Origin: Salmonella enterica subsp. enterica serovar Typhimurium str. LT2
GTDB taxonomy: Bacteria > Pseudomonadota > Gammaproteobacteria > Enterobacterales > Enterobacteriaceae
Direction: 5' to 3'
Length of the DNA stretch: 64,000 nt
Assembly: GCF_000006945.2 (NCBI RefSeq)
Contig: NC_003197.2
Location: 4,793,451 to 4,857,450, forward strand
Under the pieces are notes generated by a model. That model did no database searches. It saw nothing but the letters and a program-made list of their open reading frames with translations, and was not told where the DNA came from. The translations under genes and the position numbers were made by a program. Shown piece by piece: positions 26,218 to 35,456 of the stretch (position 1 is its first letter; each line of letters begins with the position of its first letter).

Positions 26218-27739
26218 GGCTGACTACGCGTGGCTGTCGTTCCAGGATGCGGGTATTACGTGCGGCTTCTTCTCCCAGCCAGGTGGTATTCGTGCGCGAG
26301 CCTTCGGCGCGAAATTTCGCCAGATCCGACAGGCGCACCATATAACCGGTGACGCGCACCAGATCGTTGCCGCTGACATTGGCAGTAAATTCCCGCATCC
26401 CGGCTTTGAACGCGCCAAGACAAAGCTGAACCAGCGCCTGCGGATTACGCTTGATGGTTTCGTCCAGCGTCAGAATGTCGCTGATCCCGGCATGGTAAAA
26501 GGCATGGTGCGGCGCGACGGTTTGCAAATGGGTGATAGGGTCCGGTTCATCGCCATACGGCAGACGCGCGCCCGGCGTAGTGCCAATATCGGAACTGATG
26601 CCAGACTGGGCATGGAGCAGCGCCCGTTGCTTCCAGCCATACTTCACTGGCGTATTTTCGACGAAATCCGCCAGTTGGGCGCTGATACGGTAGCCCAGCT
26701 CGTTCGCCGTATCATTCTTGCCGTAACGGGCGGTCAGGCCCGCGTTTTCGCACAGCAGATTCACGGCTTCCGCCAGCCCGTACATACCGAACATCGGCGC
26801 AAAACGTTCGGGCTCGATCAAACCTTCCTGTACAAGAAAGCTATTCTCAAAGAAATGTGATTTTTCATAGAGGAATTCACATCGTGAATTAATGATGGCG
26901 ATCTGCTGTCGGCAGTAGTGCGGTAGCGTACGTGAAAAGAAGTCATCGACAGACGTACTGCGTTCTGCCACGGCTTTCAGGTTGAGACGTACCAGCGTAC
27001 TGCCGCCGCCGCCAAGCGGTAGCGAGTTATAACAACTGACGATGCCATAATGGCCTTTTGTGAAAATTTTATCATTTACAGGGCCATTGGAAATGTGTGG
27101 CTTACTGCATTCACAAATGTTTTTGGCGACCTCCAGCAGCAGATCGTCCGGCGTAATTTCCGCATCGTAGATAAACGTCAGGTTAGGCGCCACCTGCTTT
27201 AGCTCGGCATCGGCGCGCAAAATCGCTCGTGTGACAGGCGTATCGGCAGGGCCAATATTGGCATGCATAAAGGCGTCTGGCAGCGTTCTGTCGAGATAAC
27301 GCCAGAAACGTTTTATTCGAATATCGATCGCATCTTGTGTTAGAATTCTAACATACGGTTGCAGCAACGCATCAAGCTGGCCGAGATAAACCGGCATGGA
27401 CGTCACGGAAGGAACGTGATGATACAGAATGGTGAGTAGGGATAACGCATCATCCAGATCTTTCGCGCCTTCCAGTTCCAGCCACTGTGAACCGTTAGCC
27501 AGAAATCGGGCGTAATCGGGCAACACGTAGCGCGGTTTGAAGGGGGCGTGCCCCTCAAACATATCGCAAATGACGCCTTCATCCAGCGCCTGGCGGGCAT
27601 CTTCCGGCAGGGTGGGATAAGGCAGGGCGTTTTCAGCTTCCAGCGCCAGAAAATGGCGTTTTTGTTCAGGCGTGAGCACCGGGCTGGTCACAATTTGCTG
27701 GCAACGCTGCTGGAGCGCAGTTTCGCATGAGGCAGGCAT
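26189..27739 (-). CDS. yjjI: YjjI, uncharacterised glycyl-radical enzyme (DUF3029)
   Basis: 516 residues. The C-terminal RVTGYMVRL is the glycyl-radical loop motif (RVxGY), around residue 480. The protein is shorter than pyruvate formate-lyase (about 760), and the substrate is unknown. Anaerobic, oxygen-sensitive function is expected. The start follows GAGGAAACGAAG. The coding sequence also contains two DeoR operators (OE at 27059, O1 at 27338) and deoP1 on the opposite strand, so the gene doubles as deo regulatory DNA. Confidence 0.88.
   Translation of the reverse strand: MPASCETALQQRCQQIVTSPVLTPEQKRHFLALEAENALPYPTLPEDARQALDEGVICDMFEGHAPFKPRYVLPDYARFLANGSQWLELEGAKDLDDALSLLTILYHHVPSVTSMPVYLGQLDALLQPYVRILTQDAIDIRIKRFWRYLDRTLPDAFMHANIGPADTPVTRAILRADAELKQVAPNLTFIYDAEITPDDLLLEVAKNICECSKPHISNGPVNDKIFTKGHYGIVSCYNSLPLGGGGSTLVRLNLKAVAERSTSVDDFFSRTLPHYCRQQIAIINSRCEFLYEKSHFFENSFLVQEGLIEPERFAPMFGMYGLAEAVNLLCENAGLTARYGKNDTANELGYRISAQLADFVENTPVKYGWKQRALLHAQSGISSDIGTTPGARLPYGDEPDPITHLQTVAPHHAFYHAGISDILTLDETIKRNPQALVQLCLGAFKAGMREFTANVSGNDLVRVTGYMVRLSDLAKFRAEGSRTNTTWLGEEAARNTRILERQPRVVSHEQQMRFSQ
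27059..27074 (+). promoter_or_regulatory. DeoR operator OE (distal, weak)
   Basis: TGTGAAAATTTTATCA matches 12 of 16 positions of the strong DeoR operator and lies 279 bp upstream of O1, the spacing known for E. coli OE. It is inside yjjI. Confidence 0.72.
27338..27353 (+). promoter_or_regulatory. DeoR operator O1 / deoP1
   Basis: TGTTAGAATTCTAACA is a perfect 16-bp palindrome identical to the E. coli deo operator O1; its TAGAAT serves as the deoP1 -10. It lies inside yjjI, 646 bp before the deoC start. Confidence 0.93.
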
Positions 27740-27849
27740 CTTCGTTTCCTCTTTATGCCGGGACGATGCGCTATTGTAGAAAATGGCGGCAAACCGACTT
27801 TGATCCTGATGCGCTTATCGCTCGAAGAACAGACGGTGACGGCGGGATA

Positions 27850-27925
27850 ATTTGATTCAGATCTCATTACAGTAATGCAAATTTGTACGTAGTTTTCATT
27901 AACTGTGATGTATATCGAAGTGTAA
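27850..27925 (+). promoter_or_regulatory. deoP2 Crp sites (CRP-2 and CRP-1) flanking a CytR region
   Basis: TTTGATTCAGATCTCATTAC at about 27851-27870 and TGTGATGTATATCGAAGTGT at 27904-27923 correspond to the two Crp sites at about -93 and -40 of E. coli deoP2. CytR binds between them. The stretch is strongly conserved with E. coli. Confidence 0.82.
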
Positions 27926-27936
27926 TCGCGAGTGAA

Positions 27937-27952
27937 TGTTAGAATATTAACA
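27937..27952 (+). promoter_or_regulatory. DeoR operator O2 / deoP2
   Basis: TGTTAGAATATTAACA differs from O1 by one base and begins exactly 599 bp after it, the known O1-O2 spacing. The embedded TAGAAT is the deoP2 -10. Confidence 0.93.
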
Positions 27953-27998
27953 GACTCGCAAGGTGAAATTTTATACGGCAATGCCGTTGGAGAATGTC

Positions 27999-28778
27999 AT
28001 GACTGATTTAAAAGCAAGCAGCCTGCGTGCGCTCAAACTGATGGATCTGACCACTCTGAACGATGACGACACCAATGAAAAAGTGATCGCGTTGTGTCAT
28101 CAGGCAAAAACTCCGGTCGGGAATACGGCGGCGATTTGTATTTACCCGCGTTTTATCCCGATTGCGCGTAAAACTCTGAAAGAACAAGGTACGCCGGACA
28201 TCCGCATTGCAACGGTGACTAACTTCCCGCATGGCAATGATGACATCGATATTGCGCTGGCGGAAACCCGTGCGGCGATCGCCTACGGCGCTGACGAAGT
28301 GGACGTGGTATTCCCGTACCGCGCGTTGATCGCCGGTAACGAGCAGGTGGGTTTTGACCTGGTAAAAGCCTGTAAAGACGCTTGTGCCGCAGCGAACGTA
28401 TTGCTGAAAGTGATTATCGAAACCGGCGAGCTGAAAGAAGAGGCGCTGATTCGTAAAGCCTCTGAAATCTCCATTAAAGCCGGTGCGGATTTCATCAAAA
28501 CCTCTACCGGTAAAGTGCCGGTAAACGCTACGCCGGAAAGCGCGCGCATCATGATGGAAGTGATCCGCGACATGGGCGTTTCCAAAACCGTTGGCTTCAA
28601 ACCGGCGGGCGGCGTACGTACGGCGGAAGACGCGCAGAAATTCCTCGCGATTGCAGACGAACTGTTTGGCGCTGACTGGGCAGATTCTCGTCACTACCGC
28701 TTTGGCGCATCCAGCCTGCTGGCAAGCCTGCTGAAAGCGCTGGGTCACGGCGACGGTAAGAGCGCCAGCAGCTACTAA
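27999..28778 (+). CDS. deoC: DeoC, deoxyribose-phosphate aldolase
   Basis: 259 residues, identical in length to E. coli. It cleaves 2-deoxyribose-5-phosphate to acetaldehyde and glyceraldehyde-3-phosphate. The Schiff-base lysine lies in ADFIKTSTGK (Lys167 by equivalence), with Lys201 in VGFKPAGG and Asp102 in ADEVDVVF. The ATG at 27999 follows GGAGAATGTC; the longer frame begins in the leader and is rejected. First gene of deoCABD, under deoP1/deoP2. Confidence 0.98.
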   Translation: MTDLKASSLRALKLMDLTTLNDDDTNEKVIALCHQAKTPVGNTAAICIYPRFIPIARKTLKEQGTPDIRIATVTNFPHGNDDIDIALAETRAAIAYGADEVDVVFPYRALIAGNEQVGFDLVKACKDACAAANVLLKVIIETGELKEEALIRKASEISIKAGADFIKTSTGKVPVNATPESARIMMEVIRDMGVSKTVGFKPAGGVRTAEDAQKFLAIADELFGADWADSRHYRFGASSLLASLLKALGHGDGKSASSY

Positions 28779-28786
28779 GCTCTGAT

Positions 28787-28866
28787 TTGCCGGATGGCGC
28801 TGCGCTTATCCGGCCTACAAATCCAGGCCTGTAGGCCGGATAAGGCGTTAGCCGCCATCCGGCGAT
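28787..28866. repeat. BIME between deoC and deoA
   Basis: Two inverted REP units, GCCGGATGGCGCTGCGC...ATCCGGC and GTAGGCCGGATAAGGCG...GCCATCCGGC, fill the intercistronic gap inside the deo operon and could stabilise the upstream mRNA. Confidence 0.9.
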
Positions 28867-28901
28867 GTAAGCCTTCTACTCTTTTCCCTCAGGAGGGTAC
28901 C

Positions 28902-30224
28902 GTGTTTCTCGCACAAGAAATTATTCGTAAAAAGCGTGATGGTCATGCGTTGAGTGACGAAGAAATTCGTTTCTTTATTAATGGTATTCGTGACAATACT
29001 ATCTCTGAAGGGCAGATTGCCGCCCTGGCGATGACCATCTTCTTCCACGATATGACCATGCCGGAGCGTGTTTCGCTGACCATGGCGATGCGGGATTCCG
29101 GTACTGTCCTTGACTGGAAAAGCCTGAATCTCAATGGCCCGATTGTCGATAAGCATTCGACCGGCGGCGTAGGGGACGTGACGTCTCTGATGTTGGGGCC
29201 AATGGTAGCGGCCTGCGGCGGTTATGTGCCGATGATCTCCGGTCGCGGCCTCGGACATACCGGCGGTACGCTCGACAAACTGGAAGCGATCCCGGGCTTC
29301 GATATCTTCCCGGACGACAACCGTTTCCGCGAAATTATTCAAGACGTGGGTGTGGCGATTATTGGGCAAACCAGCTCGCTTGCACCGGCGGACAAACGTT
29401 TTTACGCCACCCGCGATATTACCGCGACGGTGGACTCTATTCCGCTGATCACCGGCTCCATCCTCGCCAAGAAACTGGCCGAAGGGCTTGATGCGCTGGT
29501 AATGGACGTAAAAGTCGGCAGCGGCGCGTTTATGCCAACCTATGAACTTTCTGAAGCCCTTGCTGAAGCGATTGTCGGCGTGGCAAATGGCGCGGGAGTT
29601 CGCACTACGGCGTTGTTAACCGATATGAACCAGGTGCTGGCTTCAAGCGCCGGTAACGCGGTGGAAGTGCGTGAAGCCGTGCAGTTCCTGACCGGTGAAT
29701 ACCGCAATCCGCGCTTGTTTGACGTCACTATGGCGCTATGCGTGGAGATGCTGATCTCCGGCCAGCTGGCGAAAGACGACGCCGAAGCGCGTGCCAAACT
29801 GCAGGCGGTGCTGGATAACGGTAAAGCGGCAGAAGTCTTTGGTCGTATGGTGGCCGCGCAGAAAGGGCCAAGCGATTTCGTTGAGAACTACGATAAATAC
29901 TTGCCGACCGCCATGTTGAGCAAAGCGGTATATGCTGATACCGAAGGGTTTATCAGCGCAATGGATACGCGTGCGCTGGGGATGGCGGTCGTCTCGATGG
30001 GCGGCGGCCGTCGTCAGGCGTCTGACACCATTGATTACAGCGTTGGCTTTACCGACATGGCCCGTCTGGGCGACAGCATCGACGGGCAGCGCCCGCTGGC
30101 GGTGATTCATGCCAAAGACGAAGCCAGTTGGCAGGAAGCGGCGAAGGCCGTCAAAGCGGCAATTATCCTTGACGATAAAGCGCCAGCAAGCACACCTTCG
30201 GTCTATCGTCGAATTACTGAATAG
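28902..30224 (+). CDS. deoA: DeoA, thymidine phosphorylase
   Basis: 440 residues, as in E. coli. It phosphorolyses thymidine and deoxyuridine to the base and deoxyribose-1-phosphate. The phosphate-binding loop [13 protein letters not shown] near residue 83 and [16 protein letters not shown] near 113 are diagnostic of the NP-II family. The start is GTG at 28902 behind a perfect AGGAGG; the longer frame runs through the REP element and is rejected. Confidence 0.97.
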
Positions 30225-30275
30225 TTGTATACTGATCTGATCAATTATTTTTGAAGCACTAAGTACGGAGAAGAT

Positions 30276-31499
30276 ATGAAACGTGCATTTATTATGGTGC
30301 TGGACTCATTCGGCATCGGCGCTACTGAAGACGCGGATCGTTTTGGCGACGTAGGTTCCGACACTCTGGGCCACATCGCAGAAGCTTGCGCCAAAGGCGA
30401 AGCTGACAATGGCCGTAAAGGCCCGTTGAATCTGCCTAACCTGACTCGTCTGGGGCTGGTGAAAGCGCATGAAGGCTCTACCGGTAAAATTGCCGCCGGC
30501 ATGGACGGCAACGCGGACGTTATTGGCGCATACGCATGGGCGCACGAACTGTCCTCCGGCAAAGATACGCCGTCCGGCCACTGGGAAATCGCCGGCGTGC
30601 CGGTGCTGTTCGACTGGGGCTATTTCAGCGATCACGAAAACAGCTTCCCGCAGGAACTGCTGGATAAGCTGGTGAAACGCGCTAACCTGCCGGGCTACCT
30701 CGGTAACTGCCACTCTTCCGGTACGGTCATTCTGGACCAGCTCGGCGAAGAGCACATGAAAACCGGCAAGCCGATTTTCTACACCTCCGCTGACTCCGTG
30801 TTCCAGATTGCCTGCCACGAAGAGACCTTTGGCCTGGATAAACTCTACGAGCTGTGCGAAATCGCCCGTGAAGAGCTGACCGAAGGCGGCTACAACATTG
30901 GCCGCGTGATCGCGCGTCCGTTTATCGGCGACAAGGCCGGTAACTTCCAGCGTACCGGTAACCGTCACGACCTGGCCGTAGAACCGCCAGCGCCGACTGT
31001 GCTGCAGAAACTGGTCGATGAAAAACAGGGCCACGTGGTGTCCGTCGGTAAGATTGCCGACATCTACGCCAACTGCGGCATCACTAAGAAAGTGAAAGCG
31101 ACCGGTCTGGACGCGCTGTTCGACGCGACCCTCAAAGAGATGAAAGAAGCGGGCGATAAAACCATCGTCTTCACTAACTTCGTCGACTTCGACTCTTCCT
31201 GGGGCCACCGTCGCGACATCGCGGGCTACGCCGCAGGCCTGGAGCTGTTTGACCGCCGTCTGCCGGAGCTGATGGAGCTGGTGGGGGAAGATGACATTCT
31301 GATCCTGACCGCTGACCACGGCTGTGACCCGAGCTGGACCGGTACTGACCATACCCGTGAGCACATTCCGGTGCTGATCTACGGTCCGAAAGTCAAACCG
31401 GGCTCTTTAGGTCACCGTGAAACCTTCGCGGATATCGGCCAGACGCTGGCGACCTACTTTGGTACATCGCCGATGGACTACGGTAAAAACATGCTGTGA
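30276..31499 (+). CDS. deoB: DeoB, phosphopentomutase
   Basis: 407-residue alkaline-phosphatase-superfamily mutase converting (deoxy)ribose-1-phosphate to the 5-phosphate. Metal-site residues: VLDSFGIGA near residue 8, KDTPSGHWE near 95, TADHGCDPSWTGTDHTREH near 343. E. coli has an additional nucleoside-inducible promoter before deoB; the 51-bp gap here could hold one, but I could not assign it. Confidence 0.97.
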   Translation: MKRAFIMVLDSFGIGATEDADRFGDVGSDTLGHIAEACAKGEADNGRKGPLNLPNLTRLGLVKAHEGSTGKIAAGMDGNADVIGAYAWAHELSSGKDTPSGHWEIAGVPVLFDWGYFSDHENSFPQELLDKLVKRANLPGYLGNCHSSGTVILDQLGEEHMKTGKPIFYTSADSVFQIACHEETFGLDKLYELCEIAREELTEGGYNIGRVIARPFIGDKAGNFQRTGNRHDLAVEPPAPTVLQKLVDEKQGHVVSVGKIADIYANCGITKKVKATGLDALFDATLKEMKEAGDKTIVFTNFVDFDSSWGHRRDIAGYAAGLELFDRRLPELMELVGEDDILILTADHGCDPSWTGTDHTREHIPVLIYGPKVKPGSLGHRETFADIGQTLATYFGTSPMDYGKNML

Positions 31500-31625
31500 T
31501 ACCTGTTGTCTTTCGCGCTGTAGATGCGTTGACTTCATTCGCTCACCCCGGTCACATAGTTAATCTATGCTCCCGGGGATTCACGAATTCGTCGCCTTCC
31601 TACAACGCGAAATACTTAGGGTATT
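31500..31625. repeat. ERIC (IRU) element between deoB and deoD
   Basis: About 120 bp beginning at the deoB stop match the enterobacterial repetitive intergenic consensus. CTTTCGCGCTGTAGATGCG lies at one end, CGCTCACCCCGGTCAC and CTCCCGGGGATTCAC form the central arms, and CGAAATACTTAGG lies at the far end. The element is an imperfect palindrome and is transcribed within the deo operon. Confidence 0.87.
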
Positions 31626-31646
31626 TCACTGTTTTGACACACGTTT

Positions 31647-31680
31647 TGTAGGCCTGATAAGGCGTAGCCGCCATCAGGCA
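31647..31680. repeat. Single REP before deoD
   Basis: TGTAGGCCTGATAAGGCG followed by TAGCCGCCATCAGGCA, a complete REP palindrome 28 bp before the deoD start. Confidence 0.88.
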
Positions 31681-31708
31681 ATAACAACAAATTTAAAGGG
31701 AACTGAAG

Positions 31709-32428
31709 ATGGCAACTCCACATATTAATGCAGAAATGGGTGATTTCGCTGACGTCGTATTGATGCCGGGCGACCCGCTGCGCGCGAAGCACATTGCTGA
31801 GACTTTCCTCGAAAATGTTCGCGAAGTGAACAACGTTCGCGGCATGTTAGGTTTCACCGGGACTTACAAAGGCCGTAAGATCTCCGTGATGGGCCACGGT
31901 ATGGGTATCCCGTCCTGCTCCATCTACACCAAAGAGCTGATCACCGATTTCGGCGTGAAGAAAATCATTCGCGTCGGCTCCTGCGGCGCTGTGCGCATGG
32001 ACGTCAAACTGCGCGACGTGGTGATCGGTATGGGTGCCTGCACCGACTCCAAAGTGAACCGTATCCGTTTTAAAGATCATGACTTCGCGGCTATCGCTGA
32101 CTTCGACATGGTGCGTAACGCAGTTGATGCGGCAAAAGCGCTGGGCGTTGACGCGCGCGTAGGCAACCTGTTCTCCGCTGACCTGTTCTACTCTCCGGAC
32201 GGCGAAATGTTCGACGTGATGGAAAAATACGGCGTACTGGGCGTAGAGATGGAAGCGGCGGGTATCTACGGCGTTGCGGCTGAATTTGGCGCGAAAGCGC
32301 TGACCATCTGCACCGTATCTGACCATATCCGTACCCACGAGCAGACCACTGCCGCTGAACGTCAGACGACCTTCAACGACATGATCAAAATCGCACTGGA
32401 ATCCGTACTGCTGGGCGATAAAGAGTAA
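31709..32428 (+). CDS. deoD: DeoD, purine nucleoside phosphorylase
   Basis: 239-residue hexameric trimeric-type-family PNP acting on purine (deoxy)nucleosides. Visible: phosphate-site GDPLRAKH near residue 21 and RVGSCGA near 88, ribose-site VEMEAAG near 180, and the catalytic Asp in VSDHIRTHE near 204. Last gene of the deo operon, followed by a strong hairpin. Confidence 0.98.
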   Translation: MATPHINAEMGDFADVVLMPGDPLRAKHIAETFLENVREVNNVRGMLGFTGTYKGRKISVMGHGMGIPSCSIYTKELITDFGVKKIIRVGSCGAVRMDVKLRDVVIGMGACTDSKVNRIRFKDHDFAAIADFDMVRNAVDAAKALGVDARVGNLFSADLFYSPDGEMFDVMEKYGVLGVEMEAAGIYGVAAEFGAKALTICTVSDHIRTHEQTTAAERQTTFNDMIKIALESVLLGDKE

Positions 32429-32434
32429 GATTGT

Positions 32435-32469
32435 GAAGGGGGCCAGAGCAGGCCCCCTTCATCGTTTAT
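32435..32469 (+). terminator. deo operon terminator
   Basis: Perfect 10-bp stem GAAGGGGGCC-agagca-GGCCCCCTTC, 6 bp after the deoD stop, followed by ATCGTTTATTT. It also lies just past the 3' end of the convergent Stj operon. Confidence 0.85.
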
Positions 32470-33038
32470 TTCGTCAGCACTTCCCACTGTAAATTGCTTT
32501 CTAGCATGACCGTATCGGTAGCATGCGTAAATTGATTATCGTTCAAGACAGGTGTTAATGTCAGCGTGACGTTCATCATTTTCCCACTGACCTGCTGGTT
32601 ATTATCCATCGCGATGATACCGTTGTTATTATGTAGCAACAGACTATCCAGGGCACTGTCATTGGGAGCAAAGCTCACTCTATCAAGGGTGCTGGCAATA
32701 GGATAACTTTTACCATCTACTATCATCTGACTAACACGTACGGCGAGACCACCGTTATTTCCAAAATAAAATCGTCCCTTTTCCCCCGCTGAGGCCTGCA
32801 CAAAAAGAGCAATATTCTGGCTTTCTGGGCAACTCACACTAACGTGAACCTCCTGTGAAGACATTTGATTCCAGCCTTGCTGAGAATTGACGATATCATC
32901 TTGCTTAAGCCAGCCAAAGCTGACGTTTGGCGAAGAAAACGTTATTTGGCAGTCATCGTCGGCCCGGGCTGATGGGGGGAGTAGTGCGGTGAAGATACAA
33001 CATATAGCAATCCCCAACCATTTGCTGTTGGATTTCAT
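32466..33038 (-). CDS. Stj fimbrial minor subunit / putative tip protein
   Basis: 190 residues with signal peptide (cleavage after SARA, near residue 27). A cysteine pair (DDCQITF and VSCPES) and the beta-strand-rich C-terminus fit a small pilin-like subunit. It is the last gene of the operon; its ATG overlaps the usher stop by 4 bp (ATGA). The position after the usher is typical for minor or tip subunits. The exact role is not known. Confidence 0.72.
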   Translation of the reverse strand: MKSNSKWLGIAICCIFTALLPPSARADDDCQITFSSPNVSFGWLKQDDIVNSQQGWNQMSSQEVHVSVSCPESQNIALFVQASAGEKGRFYFGNNGGLAVRVSQMIVDGKSYPIASTLDRVSFAPNDSALDSLLLHNNNGIIAMDNNQQVSGKMMNVTLTLTPVLNDNQFTHATDTVMLESNLQWEVLTK

Positions 33039-35443
33039 TGACAGACTCCCTTTGCCGTTTCATAAAATGCCTCTTTATCCTGGGTTTTCTGCAGCGTGTA
33101 GTGGATGCGACACAGACGATTCATATCATCATCAGCGGCATATAACGCAGGATTATCCCCAACATCGGTGATAAATACGCGTCCGCTGTCGACAGCGCTG
33201 ACCAAATAGTTATTTTTTTCATCTACAATGCTGGTGCCTTTAGGTAGCCATGAGCCATCCGGACGCTTTACTGCCAGCATCACACGGCGTGTATTCAGCA
33301 CGTTGAAATCCAGTACCCGAAAAGCGCTGTGCGCGACGGTAATATTCTTAATACCGTTTGCCAGTTCCATACTCTTTGGTAGCGTATTCGCATTAACCTC
33401 TACGCGGGATTTCCGCCATTCAGTTAGCCCCGGAATGACGGCTTGCCCCCAGTGGTCAGTCCAGATTCGCCCCTGTGGCGTGGCGATTTCAATGCCGCTT
33501 TCTGGTTCACTCAGGCGTGCGATAGCAAAGGTATTTTTGATTGTATAAGGCGAGAACGTTATGCCATGTTCGTGTGCAGCGATGCCTCCGCTGAAGGTTG
33601 CGTTATAGTTGCGGTAATTATCGCCATCAGTGCCGCCGCCCACGCTGAGTTGAGTGTAATGAAGATTGCTATTGAGATTACCGTTGAAGCTATTTTGCTG
33701 GTTTTTTGCATCACGATCCGCAGAAATATAGTAATGGGTATCTTTACTCAGCGAACCATTATTTTGTAGCCCGTAGGTTGTTTTATCACCTTGATTACGC
33801 ATATAAGCGCCGACGCGCTGCTCACCTAGTGGAATGCTGATGTTGATGTAAAACATATCATCATCATTACTGTCGTTATGATTCTCATCATCCTGATTAA
33901 CAGCGTGCTGCCAGTTAGCGGTAATTGAGGCATATTTAAACGTTTTGCCCCAGGAAGCCATTATACTGCGAGAGTCGTTGTCATTATCCGTAGCCTGATA
34001 AGTGTAATAACCCAGAGAGAAGGTACCTAACAGATTATGGTTCCAGGCAATATTAGCACTGGAGCTACTTTGATATTCGTAAGCATCTTTATTGAGCGCA
34101 TCCGTTAACTCACGATATCCGTCGCTGTAGCGGGCGGTACTGACGTCAAGTCTAATTTCCCCGGGCAGCGCCATGCTGGCGCGTAGTTCACTTTTCGCAC
34201 CCTGCAGAGATTCGCCAAAGGACGCTTTACTGCCCAGCATTGAGCCGGAAAACGTCCATTTATTGGTTGGAAGCCATTGCAGCATCCCTCCTGCCGCTTG
34301 ATAGTCTTGTGCCAGTACGCCAGACGCCTGCGCCAGCCAGTTTTCACTCAGTTTCCAACCATCGCTGATGTTATAGATCCAGGGGAGCGAATAGTCGCTG
34401 GTGGTATCACGTATGCGCCCTATGGACATTGTTAAGCCTGCGGGCGTGAGTTCGCGTAAATTAAAGGATACTGCCGGCACCGTGAAGGTTGTCGTTGAGC
34501 CATCGGTTTCAACGACGCTGACGTTAAGGTCGGTATTGCTGCGTATGATGGGGACATTTTCAAGGGTAAATGCCCCAGCGTTCACTGGTGCGGTATAAAT
34601 AATCTGTCCGGACTGACGAACTTCAACGCGAGCCTGGTGGGTTCGGGCAATACCGTTAATGGTTACGCCTTGTGTATCCTGTGCCAGCCCTTGTTCAGGG
34701 ATAAGCTGTACGCCGTTGATCGGCGCGCCACTGAATAGACTGGAGTTGACGTTGATCTGCCCAACTTGCGCACGCATTTTTTGTGCCTGAAATACGTGCT
34801 CCGCATAGGTATATAGACTATCGGTACGGTATTCTCCATCATTATTCGTCAGCATGTAGCGGCTGCGCAGCGTCCATTCCGCGAAGTTTAAGCCAGCTTC
34901 AAGGTTTGCCTGGGCATAGTTTCGGCTATCGCTACCGGATGACTCGCTGCGACTGGCGTACAGGTTATAGTTAAATAACCCGGCGGTGCCGCCTTTAATC
35001 ACGTTGTTTAGCGATAGTAAGTTATTATCCAGAGCCTGTGCCGGAACAAAAAGCTCCAGCGATTCACTGTTTGGCAGTGGGGTAATAATCGCTGAGGGAT
35101 AATCTTCTTGTAGGCTATGGCAGGTTTCTTTGGCGCTGATATTAAGCGAAACGAGCCCGCTGGCGCTGAGGAAATCGTCATCCACGCAAAGCTGGCCTTC
35201 TGTGTCGAAACGCGCGACCAACGACCCTCTATTTACGCCATTGATCTTTACCATGACGGTGTGGCTGCCTGGTAGAAAGCGCGGCGCGCGGGAAAAATAT
35301 TGTGCGACGTTGGGGCTAATGCCTCTGGAGGTGAGAATACCCATGTCAAAATTCAGCTCCTCCGCCAGAGCTGAAAACGTCGTGGTTGCCAGTGAGCAAT
35401 AAAGCGCAGTTTTGATGTATAGCGGCAGTTTTAAATACTTCAC
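33035..35443 (-). CDS. Stj outer-membrane fimbrial usher
   Basis: 802 residues. After the signal peptide the N-terminal domain starts AEELNFDMGIL; the beta-barrel carries the usher motif ASRSESSGSDSRNYAQANLEAGLNF and ends in CRIHYTLQKT...KGVCQ, the C-terminal disulfide pair. It secretes and orders chaperone-bound pilins. The start appears to be GTG at 35443 with only a weak GAGA upstream; it begins 13 bp after the chaperone stop, so translation may be coupled. It resembles the E. coli yhcD-type ushers. Confidence 0.88.
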   Translation of the reverse strand: MKYLKLPLYIKTALYCSLATTTFSALAEELNFDMGILTSRGISPNVAQYFSRAPRFLPGSHTVMVKINGVNRGSLVARFDTEGQLCVDDDFLSASGLVSLNISAKETCHSLQEDYPSAIITPLPNSESLELFVPAQALDNNLLSLNNVIKGGTAGLFNYNLYASRSESSGSDSRNYAQANLEAGLNFAEWTLRSRYMLTNNDGEYRTDSLYTYAEHVFQAQKMRAQVGQINVNSSLFSGAPINGVQLIPEQGLAQDTQGVTINGIARTHQARVEVRQSGQIIYTAPVNAGAFTLENVPIIRSNTDLNVSVVETDGSTTTFTVPAVSFNLRELTPAGLTMSIGRIRDTTSDYSLPWIYNISDGWKLSENWLAQASGVLAQDYQAAGGMLQWLPTNKWTFSGSMLGSKASFGESLQGAKSELRASMALPGEIRLDVSTARYSDGYRELTDALNKDAYEYQSSSSANIAWNHNLLGTFSLGYYTYQATDNDNDSRSIMASWGKTFKYASITANWQHAVNQDDENHNDSNDDDMFYINISIPLGEQRVGAYMRNQGDKTTYGLQNNGSLSKDTHYYISADRDAKNQQNSFNGNLNSNLHYTQLSVGGGTDGDNYRNYNATFSGGIAAHEHGITFSPYTIKNTFAIARLSEPESGIEIATPQGRIWTDHWGQAVIPGLTEWRKSRVEVNANTLPKSMELANGIKNITVAHSAFRVLDFNVLNTRRVMLAVKRPDGSWLPKGTSIVDEKNNYLVSAVDSGRVFITDVGDNPALYAADDDMNRLCRIHYTLQKTQDKEAFYETAKGVCQ

Positions 35444-35456
35444 GTGCTAGCTCTCA

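Noticed and set aside
25928..26860. 310-codon open frame on + strand across yjjW and yjjI
   Set aside because: It crosses the overlap of two well-supported reverse-strand genes and has no domain signature.
30306..31364. 352-codon open frame antisense to deoB
   Set aside because: Codon-bias shadow of deoB; the deoB protein is unmistakable and complete on the other strand.
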